Source of the DNA: DAORHV01 sp964513925
Lineage (GTDB): Bacteria; Patescibacteriota; Gracilibacteria; Peribacterales; Peribacteraceae
Direction: 5' to 3'
Length of the DNA: 64,000 nt
NCBI GenBank assembly: GCA_964513925.1
Contig: CAZENR010000003.1
Coordinates: 38,295-102,294, forward strand
The notes under the pieces are model-generated. The model was not told where the DNA came from. It saw nothing but the letters and a program-made list of their open reading frames with translations, and did no database searches. The translations under genes were made by a program, and so were the position numbers. This document shows positions 27,876 through 36,924 of the stretch, piece by piece (position 1 is the stretch's first letter; every line of letters begins with the position of its first letter).

Positions 27876-30800
27876 ATGCAAGAAACCATCCTCCTGCTCG
27901 GTTCCGGGGCACTGAAAATCGGTGAAGCCGGCGAATTCGACTACTCCGGAAGCCAAGCGATTAAAGCATTTAAAGAGGAAGGAAAGCGCGTGGTGCTGAT
28001 CAATCCGAACATCGCAACGAACCAAACCAGCTGGAAGCTTGCCGACCGCGTGTACTTTGTTCCGGTGCAGCCGGAATTCGTGGAGCAAGTCATTCAACTG
28101 GAGCAGCCACAGGCAATTGCACTGAGCTTCGGCGGACAAACCGCACTGAACTGCGGGCTGAAGCTGCATGACTTGGGCATCTTGAAAAAGTACGGCATCC
28201 GCGTGCTTGGCACATCGGTGGACGCGATTCGCAAAACCGAAGATCGCGCCCTCTTCAATGCGGAGCTTAAGAGCATCGGCATCGATGTGCCGCGCTCCTT
28301 TGCATGCGAGAGCATGGAATCGGCTCTGGAAGCAGCACGCAAGATCAGCTTCCCGCTTATTGTCAGAGCCGGGTTCGCGCTGGGAGGCAAGGGCAGCGGC
28401 AGAGCTGCAAACGACGAGCAACTGAAGGAACTCCTGAAAGTCGCATTCGTGGAATCGCACCAGGTGCTGGTGGAGGAAGATTTAACCGGATGGAAGGAAA
28501 TCGAATACGAGGTCGTGCGTGACAAGGCCGATAACTGCATCACGGTGTGCAACATGGAAAACTTCGACCCGCTGGGCATTCACACCGGGGAGTCTATCGT
28601 CATTGCGCCAAGTCAGACGCTGGATAATGAGGAGTATCAAATGCTGCGCAACATTGCGCTGAAAGTCATTCGCCACATGGGAATCGTTGGCGAATGCAAC
28701 ATTCAGTACGCATTGGACCCAAAGAGCCGCACGTACCGCGTGATTGAAGTAAACGCTCGCTTAAGCCGTTCGTCGGCGCTTGCTTCCAAGGCAACCGGAT
28801 ATCCCCTGGCGTTTGTAGCGGCCAAATTGGCACTGGGATACACACTGCCGCAACTGAAGAACTCCATCACCCGCGTCACCTGCGCCGACTTCGAGCCGTC
28901 GCTGGACTACGTGGCGGTAAAAGTACCACGTTGGGATTTGCAGAAGTTCTCCTTCGTGAGCGAGGAAATCACCAGTGAAATGAAATCTGTGGGCGAAGTG
29001 ATGGCACTCGGCAGGAACTTTGAAGAGGCAATTCAGAAAGCTGTGCGCATGCTGAACATCGGAGCCGATGGCCTGTATCCGATTCCCACCAAGCTTTCGC
29101 GCAAGGATTTGGCTAAAGAGGTAAAGCTGCCAAGTCCCCGACGCCTGTTTGCAATTGCCGAGGCGCTGGCGCAGGAATGGACACCGGAGGAAATCAACAA
29201 GCAAACCGGCATCGACCGCTGGTTCCTGCAGCGTCTGCAGCACTGTGCCCGCATTCGAAACCGCTTGTTCCAAGGCAAAGCGAAGCAACTGCCAAACGAC
29301 CTGTTGCTCGAGGCCAAACGTGCCGGCTTCTCGGATGCATCCATTGCATCCATTCGCGATGCCAAAGTAGCCGAGGTCACCGAGCAGCGCGTGCAGGCAG
29401 GCCTTGCACCGACGATTAAGCAAATCGATACGCTCGCCGGCGAATTCCCGGCGCAAACCAACTACCTGTTTGCCACCTACAATGCGGTGCAGCCCGACGT
29501 GAATTTTGATGCAACTAAGAAGAAAGACCGCGTGGTAGTGCTTGGCGGCGGTCCGTACTCCATCGGCTCGTCGGTGGAATTCGACTGGTGCTGCGTCCAA
29601 GCAGTGCACGAATTGCAAGAGCAGGGGTACGAAGTCACCATGATCAACAGCAATCCCGAGACTGTCAGCACCGACTACGACGAATGCGACGTGCTGTTCT
29701 TCGAAGAGCTTTCCTTCGAGCGCGTCATGGACATTTTGCGCTTACTCAAACCTGTCGGCGTGGTGGTCTCCATGGGAGGGCAAATCCCCAACTCCCTCGC
29801 GCCCAAGTTGGCTGCGGCAGGCGTACCGATTTTGGGTACCGCCCCAAAGAACATCGACCAGGCCGAAGATCGTCACAAATTCTCGGCACTGTTGGATACG
29901 CTGGGCATCCGCCAGCCGGAATGGAAGGAATTCGCCGACATGACCTCTGCCAAGCAGTTTGCGCGCAAGGTGGGCTACCCGGTCATCGTGCGTCCAAGTT
30001 ACGTACTTTCCGGCGCTGCCATGGCGGTAGTGCACGACGAAGAAGATCTGCGCGGATACTTAGACGACGCCACCAAACTTTCCAAGGAGGCTCCGGTAGT
30101 AATCTCCAAGTTTGAAGAAGGTGCCAAGGAAATTGAGTTCGACGGCGTTGCGCAAAACGGAAAGCTGCTCTTATACGCCATCGGCGAGCACGTGGAGAAC
30201 GCAGGCGTCCACAGCGGCGATGCCACCATCGTGCTACCGCCGCAGCGCGTGAACATCGAGACGTTCCGCAAGATAAAGGTGATTGCAAAGGGTATCGCCA
30301 GCGCACTGGATATCTCCGGGCCGTTCAACATCCAGTTCCTTGCAAAGAACAACCGCCTGCTGGTCATTGAGTGCAACTTGCGCGCCAGCCGATCGTTCCC
30401 GTTTGCTAGCAAAGTGACCGGCGTGAACTTTGCCAAGATTGCCACCCAGGCACTGCTCAAGCGCGCCGACACCAATATTCGCTACCAGACGCTGGACCTA
30501 GACCACGTAGGCGTGAAGGCCGCACAGTTCAGCTTCAGCCGCTTAAAAGGAGCCGACCCGCGCTTGGGAGTGGAAATGGCCAGCACAGGAGAAGTAGCCT
30601 GCTTTGGAGCCAACGTGGAACAGGCGTTGCTGACGTCGCTCAAGGCGATCGGCTTCCAAATGCCGCGCAAGAACATTCTCATTACCATTGGCAAACTGGA
30701 GGATAAAGTCGACATGCTGCCCGCCATTGCGGCACTGGAAAAGATGGGCTTCTCACTCTTCTGCACCGGCCGCACCCACGAGTTCCTTGCCTCGCGGGGC

Positions 30801-31088
30801 TTAAAGAGCGCTTTGCTCTACAAAATTTCCGAACCTCGCAGTCCAAATATCCGCGAGTACTTGGAAAGCAAGCGCGTGGATTTGGTCATCAACATTCCGC
30901 AGCATGCGTCTTCCACCGAGAAGACCGACGGCTACTTCATTCGACGCATAGCCACCGACCGCGGCATTCCGCTTATCACCAACGTCCAGTTGGCAAAGCG
31001 CATCATCGAAGCGATTCAGAATCTCGATGAGCACAAAGACATGCCCCTTATTGCCTGGCCGGATGTGCTGCAAAGCCATAGGCATTAA
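27876..31088 (+). CDS. carB: Carbamoyl-phosphate synthase large subunit
   Basis: Makes carbamoyl phosphate from bicarbonate, ATP and ammonia (supplied by CarA) for pyrimidine and arginine synthesis. With the start at 27876 the protein is 1,070 aa, the family length. It shows two tandem ATP-grasp halves (GSGALKIGEAGEFDYSG at the first; VVLGGGPYSIGSSVEFDW at the second) and a C-terminal MGS-like allosteric domain (ITIGKLEDKVDML...LFCTGRTHEFL). The N-terminal half carries INPNIATNQTSW and ECNIQYALDP, the type remembered from Bacteroidetes and eukaryotic CPS rather than the E. coli type (VNSNPATIMTD). An upstream ATG at 27804 is possible. No carA is in the window. Confidence 0.93.
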   Translation: MQETILLLGSGALKIGEAGEFDYSGSQAIKAFKEEGKRVVLINPNIATNQTSWKLADRVYFVPVQPEFVEQVIQLEQPQAIALSFGGQTALNCGLKLHDLGILKKYGIRVLGTSVDAIRKTEDRALFNAELKSIGIDVPRSFACESMESALEAARKISFPLIVRAGFALGGKGSGRAANDEQLKELLKVAFVESHQVLVEEDLTGWKEIEYEVVRDKADNCITVCNMENFDPLGIHTGESIVIAPSQTLDNEEYQMLRNIALKVIRHMGIVGECNIQYALDPKSRTYRVIEVNARLSRSSALASKATGYPLAFVAAKLALGYTLPQLKNSITRVTCADFEPSLDYVAVKVPRWDLQKFSFVSEEITSEMKSVGEVMALGRNFEEAIQKAVRMLNIGADGLYPIPTKLSRKDLAKEVKLPSPRRLFAIAEALAQEWTPEEINKQTGIDRWFLQRLQHCARIRNRLFQGKAKQLPNDLLLEAKRAGFSDASIASIRDAKVAEVTEQRVQAGLAPTIKQIDTLAGEFPAQTNYLFATYNAVQPDVNFDATKKKDRVVVLGGGPYSIGSSVEFDWCCVQAVHELQEQGYEVTMINSNPETVSTDYDECDVLFFEELSFERVMDILRLLKPVGVVVSMGGQIPNSLAPKLAAAGVPILGTAPKNIDQAEDRHKFSALLDTLGIRQPEWKEFADMTSAKQFARKVGYPVIVRPSYVLSGAAMAVVHDEEDLRGYLDDATKLSKEAPVVISKFEEGAKEIEFDGVAQNGKLLLYAIGEHVENAGVHSGDATIVLPPQRVNIETFRKIKVIAKGIASALDISGPFNIQFLAKNNRLLVIECNLRASRSFPFASKVTGVNFAKIATQALLKRADTNIRYQTLDLDHVGVKAAQFSFSRLKGADPRLGVEMASTGEVACFGANVEQALLTSLKAIGFQMPRKNILITIGKLEDKVDMLPAIAALEKMGFSLFCTGRTHEFLASRGLKSALLYKISEPRSPNIREYLESKRVDLVINIPQHASSTEKTDGYFIRRIATDRGIPLITNVQLAKRIIEAIQNLDEHKDMPLIAWPDVLQSHRH

Positions 31089-31142
31089 ATTGACATTTAC
31101 GAATACTATTCTCGTCAATTGGAATCCAGGGAACCCTGGATT
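31088..31142 (+). other. Two hairpins between carB and rpsU
   Basis: AATTGAC (31088-31094) can pair with GTCAATT (31114-31120). AATCCAGGG (31123-31131) can pair with CCCTGGATT (31134-31142), a nearly perfect palindrome built from GGAATCC-type sequence. Neither is followed by a T run, so a role in attenuation or rpsU leader structure is as likely as termination. Confidence 0.45.
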
Positions 31143-31205
31143 GTCGGAGTCCTTCCAAGAACCCCTTGCACGCCCTGCCTCTCTCCCCTAAGCTACGTCA
31201 GCTTT

Positions 31206-31421
31206 ATGGCCGTTTACGCTATCAAAAGAGGCGAAGAATCCAATGACCGCTTGCAGAGCCGCTTTAAGAAGCAGGTGCAAGAGGCCCGTTTTGTAAAGGT
31301 GCTGCGCGACCGCAAGTACCGCAAGAAGGCCCTCACGCGCCGTCTGCAGCGCATCCGCGCGTTAAAGCGCGAGGGTTTCCGCGCCCAGAACAAGAAGAAC
31401 CAGTTCTACTCGAACATGTAG
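31206..31421 (+). CDS. rpsU: 30S ribosomal protein bS21
   Basis: A 71-aa basic protein matching bS21: AVYAIKRGEESNDRLQSRF at the N-terminus and an arginine/lysine-rich helix (RKYRKKALTRRLQRIRAL). bS21 helps the 30S subunit recognise mRNA and anti-Shine-Dalgarno interactions. The start at 31206 gives the conserved N-terminus. The leader is pyrimidine-rich (CCTCTCTCCCC) and has no Shine-Dalgarno motif. It is detached from dnaG-rpoD, its usual operon. Confidence 0.88.
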   Translation: MAVYAIKRGEESNDRLQSRFKKQVQEARFVKVLRDRKYRKKALTRRLQRIRALKREGFRAQNKKNQFYSNM

Positions 31422-31423
31422 TA

Positions 31424-31441
31424 GAACCACCGATGGTTCTT
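31424..31441 (+). terminator. Weak hairpin after rpsU
   Basis: AGAACCA / TGGTTCT, a 7-bp stem with loop CCGA, starts 3 bp after the rpsU stop. No T run follows directly, so termination is uncertain. Confidence 0.35.
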
Positions 31442-31467
31442 GGTACTAACAGCTTTTTCGTTGTAAC

Positions 31468-31491
31468 GGATTCCACGGACTCCCGGATTCC
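31468..31491. repeat. GGATTCC-type direct repeat cluster
   Basis: GGATTCC-ACGGACTCCC-GGATTCC between rpsU and maf; same family as the cluster at 22347. Confidence 0.5.
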
Positions 31492-31504
31492 ATGTTTGCG
31501 AATT

Positions 31505-32080
31505 TTAGAGACCATCGAATTGCAAACGCCTGAGTAGCTGGCCCAACAAGAACACCGGTAAGCCGACGATACTTGTCCAGTCGCCATCGATACGCTCGAT
31601 CATCAGCTGTCCCTGGCCGTCGATCTGAAACCCTCCCGAACGATCCCGCCACTGGCCGGTAGCAATCCACCAGTCCATTTCTTGCTGGGACAGCGTCTTA
31701 AACCACACCTTGGAACTGGAGACTTCCTCGGCCTTGTTCCCTAACGGATCGAGCACGCATAGACCCGAATGCACCACCGAACACGTGCCGGAGTGGAGTT
31801 TGAGCATACGGCGGGCATCGGCTTCATCTACCGGCTTCTCCAGTCGATGGCCGGTGGCATCTACCACCAGCGTGTCACAACCGATCACGAAGCAGCCCGG
31901 CTCGCGTGCGGCAACGTCTTCCGCCTTCAGTCGTGCAAGCACGGCCGCACGCTCCACGGGATCTGCAACGTCGCATGCCTCTTCATCCACACGGCTTGGC
32001 ACCACGCGGTACTGCAGGCCAAGTCCGGATAGTAGCGTTTTACGCTGAGGACTGGCCGAAGCGAGAATGAGGGTGCACAT
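31505..32080 (-). CDS. maf: Maf-family nucleoside triphosphate pyrophosphatase
   Basis: A 191-aa house-cleaning pyrophosphatase that removes modified nucleoside triphosphates (dTTP/UTP or m7GTP, depending on subfamily). The N-terminus LILASASPQRKTLLSGLG matches the family start, CFVIGCDTLVV carries the catalytic aspartate, KPVDEADARRML follows, and the C-terminal DWTSIVGLPV corresponds to the usual NVVGLP motif. AAGGAA sits 5 bp before the ATG, one of the few plausible Shine-Dalgarno sequences in the window. Confidence 0.9.
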   Translation of the reverse strand: MCTLILASASPQRKTLLSGLGLQYRVVPSRVDEEACDVADPVERAAVLARLKAEDVAAREPGCFVIGCDTLVVDATGHRLEKPVDEADARRMLKLHSGTCSVVHSGLCVLDPLGNKAEEVSSSKVWFKTLSQQEMDWWIATGQWRDRSGGFQIDGQGQLMIERIDGDWTSIVGLPVFLLGQLLRRLQFDGL

Positions 32081-32100
32081 TGATTTCCTTATTACGATCT

Positions 32101-33708
32101 TTAACGCAGAAGATCCAAGGCACGCTGCAACTGGCTGTCACGATCGTCAGTGGGAACCACAATATCCGGTGCAATGCCTATGCCGTCCACCTCGTTTCCA
32201 TTTGGCGTAACGTAGGTAGCCACCGTCAACTTGAGCGCCTCGCCGCCGCCGAAGGAGATGACCTCTTGCACGCTTCCCTTGCCGAAGGTCTGCTCGCCTA
32301 CGATGGTTGCACGCTTGTAGTCCTTGAGCGCGCCAGCAACGATTTCAGAGGCGCTTGCGGAACCCTTATTGACTAGCACCACCATCTTTACGGTGCTGGC
32401 GATCGTCGGCTCCTGTGCAGTGCGTTCGTCGCGCGTTTTGCTGCGCTCGCGCACCTGCGTGACAACGCTGTTCGCCGGCACGAAGTTGCTGACCACGATG
32501 TCCGCAGCACTGAGGAGCCCACCTGGGTTGTTACGCAAATCCAACACGATGCCCTTGGGATTCTTCTTTGCGATGTCGGTAAAGACGCTGCGCACCTGGC
32601 GCTCGGTCGTTTCGCCAAACTGCAACAACTGAACAACGGCAATATCACCCTGCCACTTCACCTGAATTTCCGGGATGGAGATGAGGTCGCGTTGCACGCG
32701 GATGGAAATTTCCACGCCGCTGCGGCGGATTTTCAAGTTCACGAAGCTGCCCTTCTCGCCGCGAATGAAGCTGACAGCCTTTTCCAATCCGATGCCTGTA
32801 AGCGCATGGCCATCCGCCTCGATGATCTCATCGCCGGACAAAATACCGGCGCGTTCGGCTGGCGAACCGGGCAGCGGGGCAACAACAATCACCACGCCGG
32901 CCTTCTCTTCGACATGGGCGCCGATTCCGCTTACCTCGCCCTTGATTCCGGAGCTGAATTCGGTGGCGTTCACCGGGCGCATGAAGGTGGTGTACGGGTC
33001 GTTGAGCTCCTTCACCATTCCCTCGATTGCGCTGTAGGCCGCCTCGTCCGAATCCACCTTGTCGTTGCGGAGGTAGTCGCGCTGAATAATGGCCCACACC
33101 GCCTCCATAAGCTCCTGCTTTGGCAAATCTGCCGAAGAGCTGGTGTTGATTTGGTTGAAACGCACCGTAATCTGCAGCGGCAAGCTGCCGGACGCAGCCT
33201 GCAACAGCGACGATGCCTCGGTACCGCCCAGCAGATCGCCGTAGCCAAACAGCGTGGCGCTTTGCGGCACCATCCACTTCAGTGCAATGGCATTCATCAC
33301 CGCCTGCTTCTGGCGGGTTGTGCGCACGTCTTTGAATGCGGAAACGTCAGCCGTCTTGCGCTTGCCGATGAGCTGTGTCAGCACATCCACGGCCTCGCCT
33401 CGGGTAATGGGCTTCCCCAAGTCAAACTCCGCGGTCTGTTTGCCGAAGGCGTCCAAGGCGCCGGAATTCAGCGCCAAGCACAATGTTGACTTGCGACCCT
33501 TGGGGTAGCGCTTGTACGGCAGTTTGCAGTCGTCGCTCTTACGAATGCCTGTGACCTCTGTAGCCCAGCTTAAAAAGTCCATGCGGGAAACGGTTTGAGC
33601 CGATACGTTAACGATATCGGTAACCGCGCGCTGTGCTGCGAATGCAGAGAGCGGAGAGACCAGTAGTACAGCGGTGACGGCGGATGCCAAAGACTTGCGC
33701 AACGACAT
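32101..33708 (-). CDS. S41 C-terminal processing protease with N-terminal SLH-like region
   Basis: A 535-aa exported serine protease of the CtpA/Prc family. After the signal peptide (ASAVTAVLLVSPLSAFAAQ) there is an SLH-like segment (GKPITRGEAVDVLTQLIG; DVRTTRQKQAVMNAIAL) that may hold it to the cell surface. A PDZ domain follows (LPGSPAERAGILSGDEII), then the peptidase core GIVLDLRNNPGGLL, the catalytic serine in KGSASASEIVAG and the catalytic lysine in GEQTFGKGSVQEV. It is likely to process surface or periplasmic proteins; the substrate is unknown. Confidence 0.92.
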   Translation of the reverse strand: MSLRKSLASAVTAVLLVSPLSAFAAQRAVTDIVNVSAQTVSRMDFLSWATEVTGIRKSDDCKLPYKRYPKGRKSTLCLALNSGALDAFGKQTAEFDLGKPITRGEAVDVLTQLIGKRKTADVSAFKDVRTTRQKQAVMNAIALKWMVPQSATLFGYGDLLGGTEASSLLQAASGSLPLQITVRFNQINTSSSADLPKQELMEAVWAIIQRDYLRNDKVDSDEAAYSAIEGMVKELNDPYTTFMRPVNATEFSSGIKGEVSGIGAHVEEKAGVVIVVAPLPGSPAERAGILSGDEIIEADGHALTGIGLEKAVSFIRGEKGSFVNLKIRRSGVEISIRVQRDLISIPEIQVKWQGDIAVVQLLQFGETTERQVRSVFTDIAKKNPKGIVLDLRNNPGGLLSAADIVVSNFVPANSVVTQVRERSKTRDERTAQEPTIASTVKMVVLVNKGSASASEIVAGALKDYKRATIVGEQTFGKGSVQEVISFGGGEALKLTVATYVTPNGNEVDGIGIAPDIVVPTDDRDSQLQRALDLLR

Positions 33709-33801
33709 AGCAGCGGGGAGAAAGCCGCTGCCAAATACAGCGGAGTATCGGCATGGTACGCGCTGGGTGTCGGCAAGACAACCCATGAGGCTTGCGTACT
33801 T

Positions 33802-35373
33802 CTACTGCACGAACGCCTGTGTTTCCACCACTGTTCCAAACTCCTTCATATCCTCTTTACGGGCAAACAAGTAGACAAGCAGCCACAGTCCGCCCACAAC
33901 GTACAACACCGCCGGCACCAAGGTGATGGCGATACCGTTTAAGAACGAATGCTGATCGGCTCCGATGAGAGCGCCAATTGTCGCGGGGTTTCCGGGCAGC
34001 ACATCCGGCAATGTAACTGTGAAGTCGAACAACCCATGGAGAATGATGGATACACTCAAGCCCACGATCATCTGGAACTTGCCGTAGACGGCTTCAGTTC
34101 GTAAGTCCAACAGCTTGCGAACCGCATTGATTACCGGATGCACGTTGCCCTGGGCAAACTGGTCGCGCAGCAACGGGGAAGCGAAAAACGCCAAGCCGAA
34201 AAAGTACCCCAGCACGCCAGTGGAGAGAATATGCACCATGTTGGTGAGTACGGCGCGTCCGACTACGTTGCCGATAAATACGCCCCACATGGGGGTGTCG
34301 GGCCGGATCAAGTAGTTCCGAACAAAGCCGACGAAGTAGGTGGGGTTGATGAGGTTTTCCGCAAAGGCAAAACCGATCGCCACAATGATGGCAAGCTGCA
34401 TGACATCGTCGATGGAACGGAAGAACGATTTGCTGCTGTGACGCAGCACCCAGTACTTGCTTACCTCCTCAATGACTCCCACGATCATGTAGGTAATGAG
34501 CGTGGTCAGCACGACCGCGGTGGTTGTCTTGCCTGCCTCTCCGCTGAGCAACGTATTACGCACGAACGCGTTGGAGCTGCTGCCGAAGCTGAGCGGTGTA
34601 ATCTTGAACAGGAAAAAGTTCAGCTGGATCGAGCGCGTCATCAACTCGTGGTAAAACAGGATCGGCGCCGTAGACAGCATGCCGGCAAAGAACGCCAGCG
34701 ATACGTAGCTTAGGCGCTGCTTGTGGTACGACAGGAACAACTTGCACCAAATAACGACCGGCACCATGGCGACAATGGCAGCCATGGCGGTGGCAAGCAG
34801 CTCCTCGGCTTCCTTGTGGCGTAAAATGGCATACGCAACCCAGAAGATGAACGTCCCGAGTACCGTGGATTTGATGCTGGCACTCCACGGCCCGAACAGG
34901 AACTTCCACCCAACGACAACGCACACCACGCCAAGAGCCCCCAGGAATGGGTCTTGTTGAATACCCGTCTCGAACAATACACGCTTGAAGGCGATGAGAA
35001 TCCAGGTGACGATGGTGCCAAGCACGAACGCGAAGAAGTACCGGTACCGGTCTTTGGAACCATGCCAGCGGGCCTGATCGAAGATGCCAAAACCGACGAT
35101 AAACAGGAAGACAAGCAGTGAACGGTACGCCGTGGACGTATCCACAACGTCTGCAAAGACCGGCGTCTTGCCGTACCACATGGACAGGAAGATGACGACA
35201 CCGGTGGCAAGCAGCGCGCCAATCATCATTTTGATGCCCGGCAGATACGGATGCTTGCTTTCCACGTCGGCCAGAGACTGGTTTTCTATGGAAGACACGT
35301 TCATGGCTCCGCTCCACAGCCGTATGAGCACGAAGGCTGCTATGGCAATGCCGATGGCAAGGAGAACTGGCAT
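33802..35373 (-). CDS. PrsW-like intramembrane glutamic protease family protein
   Basis: A 523-aa polytopic membrane protein with about ten or more helices. The PrsW-type motifs are in order: GVIEEVSKYWVLR (EExxK), IGFAFAENLIN (second glutamate), VHILSTGVLGYFFG (histidine) and SIILHGLFDFT (HxxxD). Relatives cleave membrane-bound anti-sigma factors or process membrane proteins. It is much longer than PrsW (about 200 aa), with extra N-terminal helices. The start at 35373 is supported by TGGTATACT 20 bp upstream. Confidence 0.78.
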   Translation of the reverse strand: MPVLLAIGIAIAAFVLIRLWSGAMNVSSIENQSLADVESKHPYLPGIKMMIGALLATGVVIFLSMWYGKTPVFADVVDTSTAYRSLLVFLFIVGFGIFDQARWHGSKDRYRYFFAFVLGTIVTWILIAFKRVLFETGIQQDPFLGALGVVCVVVGWKFLFGPWSASIKSTVLGTFIFWVAYAILRHKEAEELLATAMAAIVAMVPVVIWCKLFLSYHKQRLSYVSLAFFAGMLSTAPILFYHELMTRSIQLNFFLFKITPLSFGSSSNAFVRNTLLSGEAGKTTTAVVLTTLITYMIVGVIEEVSKYWVLRHSSKSFFRSIDDVMQLAIIVAIGFAFAENLINPTYFVGFVRNYLIRPDTPMWGVFIGNVVGRAVLTNMVHILSTGVLGYFFGLAFFASPLLRDQFAQGNVHPVINAVRKLLDLRTEAVYGKFQMIVGLSVSIILHGLFDFTVTLPDVLPGNPATIGALIGADQHSFLNGIAITLVPAVLYVVGGLWLLVYLFARKEDMKEFGTVVETQAFVQ

Positions 35374-35393
35374 GCGTGGATATAAATCCGTGT

Positions 35394-35402
35394 AGTATAC
35401 CA
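35394..35402 (-). promoter_or_regulatory. Extended -10 promoter TGGTATACT in a repeated 20-bp element
   Basis: On the minus strand AAGCCAAAAATC-TGGTATACT ends 20 bp before the ATG at 35373. The same sequence recurs at 36791-36811 before the next gene, suggesting a duplicated promoter. Confidence 0.6.
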
Positions 35403-35466
35403 GATTTTTGGCTTCAGATAAAGAAATGATCACAGCGCTAACTGGCAGGATGCGATGTGATGCGGC

Positions 35467-36765
35467 TTACCGCTGCTGTCCTACGGCTTCAAGACGCTCC
35501 TGCAGCGTCTCGACTAGCGTCTGCTCTATTTCTGCCTGCAATACCGGGTCCAGACCGCTCTCGGCCAGCTTTGCCTTCATCTGCTTGCGAAACGCTTCGA
35601 TTTTATAGTCGGTGGTCTGCAGTTTGTCGGCAGCCGCGTCTACCGCGACGTTTGTGGTTTGTTTGACGACCGGGCTGTTCTTTTTCGTTGCCCGCAGGAG
35701 GTTTCGGCGGTTGTTGGCAGCGGCATCGGTAACCGACGCTCCGTCGACCAAGTCTTCGATCATTCCCTTGGTTGCCGCGAGTTTCGGGAACTTACGCGTG
35801 ATGAAGCCTTTCATGATTTTCTTGGTCAGAAACGAGGCGTTGTTCTCGGCCTCTTCAGCGGCGGCTGGGGCGGCCTCCTCGAGCAGCACTACCAACTCGG
35901 GCATGACTTCTGCCAACTTGTCGGACTCCCTTAGCACCGGCAGAATTTCGTCGTGGTGTTCGGCGCCAGCAAGCGCAACGCGCGCGCCTTTGCCAAGCCG
36001 AATTTCCAGGTATTGGCGAACATTTTTCTCCATGGTTTCCTGGTAGCTAGTCCCGCCAAGCATGCCGCCCACCGACTTCATAACGATGTACGTTTCAGGC
36101 CCCCACGGAATGGCCTTGCTAATCATACCCACTGCCTGGTCGAGGCCGTCGATCCCCTGCTCCCACTTGTCGGCCCTGCGGTTCAGGTTCTTGTATGCCT
36201 TGTCGGCGGCCAAAAAATCGTAGGGAATGGTCGCCGCTGCAGACGCAAACTGCTCCAATTGGGCCAGCGCGAAGTCGATAGAAACCGATTCGCTAGCCAG
36301 CGCCTCGATGGCCGCTTTCCTGTTTTGAAGATCGACGACGCGGTTCGCTTCGGCCACGCCAGTCTTGGTGATTTGCGTGCGCCGTCCCATCAGTTCCTCT
36401 AGTAAACCAAACGGCTTGCCCAACTCCTCCAGTTCTTGGCTTGTTTTCTTCAGCGCCGCCTGCGACGTCGCGATATTGCGTTCGCACGCGGCGACTAATA
36501 CACGAATTTTTTCGTACTTGCGGCTGATGGCCTCATAGTGGCGTGGGCCCATATCGGCGATCATCCGCAGCGCCAACTTGGCTTCATCGGTCAGCGGAAA
36601 TACCGATGCGTCCTCGACTGCCCTGCGGTACCGGGTGACCGCTGCGTTGAGTTCCTTGTTTTGTTGGTCGGCATATGACAGGCCCACTGCGGGACGCTCG
36701 GGAAGGTTTACACTTAGCGAGGCTGCCTGCGATTCGTTCAAGGGTTCACGGCTTTCCGGAGGCAT
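35467..36765 (-). CDS. Hypothetical helical protein (432 aa)
   Basis: Not recognised. A soluble, alanine/glutamate-rich protein predicted to be mostly helical, with likely coiled coils (ACERNIATSQAALKKTSQEL) and no signal peptide. A hydrophobic centre (VGMISKAIPWGPETYIVMK) is too short to be a clear membrane domain. It shares its promoter sequence with the downstream PrsW-like gene, so the two may be expressed together. Confidence 0.65.
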   Translation of the reverse strand: MPPESREPLNESQAASLSVNLPERPAVGLSYADQQNKELNAAVTRYRRAVEDASVFPLTDEAKLALRMIADMGPRHYEAISRKYEKIRVLVAACERNIATSQAALKKTSQELEELGKPFGLLEELMGRRTQITKTGVAEANRVVDLQNRKAAIEALASESVSIDFALAQLEQFASAAATIPYDFLAADKAYKNLNRRADKWEQGIDGLDQAVGMISKAIPWGPETYIVMKSVGGMLGGTSYQETMEKNVRQYLEIRLGKGARVALAGAEHHDEILPVLRESDKLAEVMPELVVLLEEAAPAAAEEAENNASFLTKKIMKGFITRKFPKLAATKGMIEDLVDGASVTDAAANNRRNLLRATKKNSPVVKQTTNVAVDAAADKLQTTDYKIEAFRKQMKAKLAESGLDPVLQAEIEQTLVETLQERLEAVGQQR

Positions 36766-36790
36766 GAATTTGTGTTTGTACGTTCAGTCT

Positions 36791-36799
36791 AGTATACCA
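36791..36799 (-). promoter_or_regulatory. Extended -10 promoter TGGTATACT (second copy of the 20-bp element)
   Basis: TG-G-TATACT on the minus strand ends 25 bp before the ATG at 36765. The adjoining AAGCCAAAAATC is identical to the element at 35394-35414. Confidence 0.6.
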
Positions 36800-36869
36800 G
36801 ATTTTTGGCTTGTATGAAAGCAGATGCCGAACTCTAGACGATGAGAATTCATGTAGTGTGTTTTGTTTT

Positions 36870-36908
36870 TCCTTGGACTCCTTGGACTCTTTGACTTCTT
36901 TGACTTCC
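36870..36908. repeat. TTGGACTCC / TTTGACTTC tandem repeat in the glyS leader
   Basis: Four or five imperfect 9-mers (CTTGGACTC, CTTGGACTC, TTTGACTTC, TTTGACTTC) run directly into the glyS promoter. The TTGACT words may serve as -35 elements. Confidence 0.5.
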
Positions 36909-36915
36909 ACCACGC

Positions 36916-36924
36916 TGCTATGCT
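36916..36924 (+). promoter_or_regulatory. Possible extended -10 TGCTATGCT of glyS
   Basis: It matches the TGnTAnnnT element seen before other genes but overlaps the ATG at 36920, which implies initiation at the downstream TTG (36950). Confidence 0.35.
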
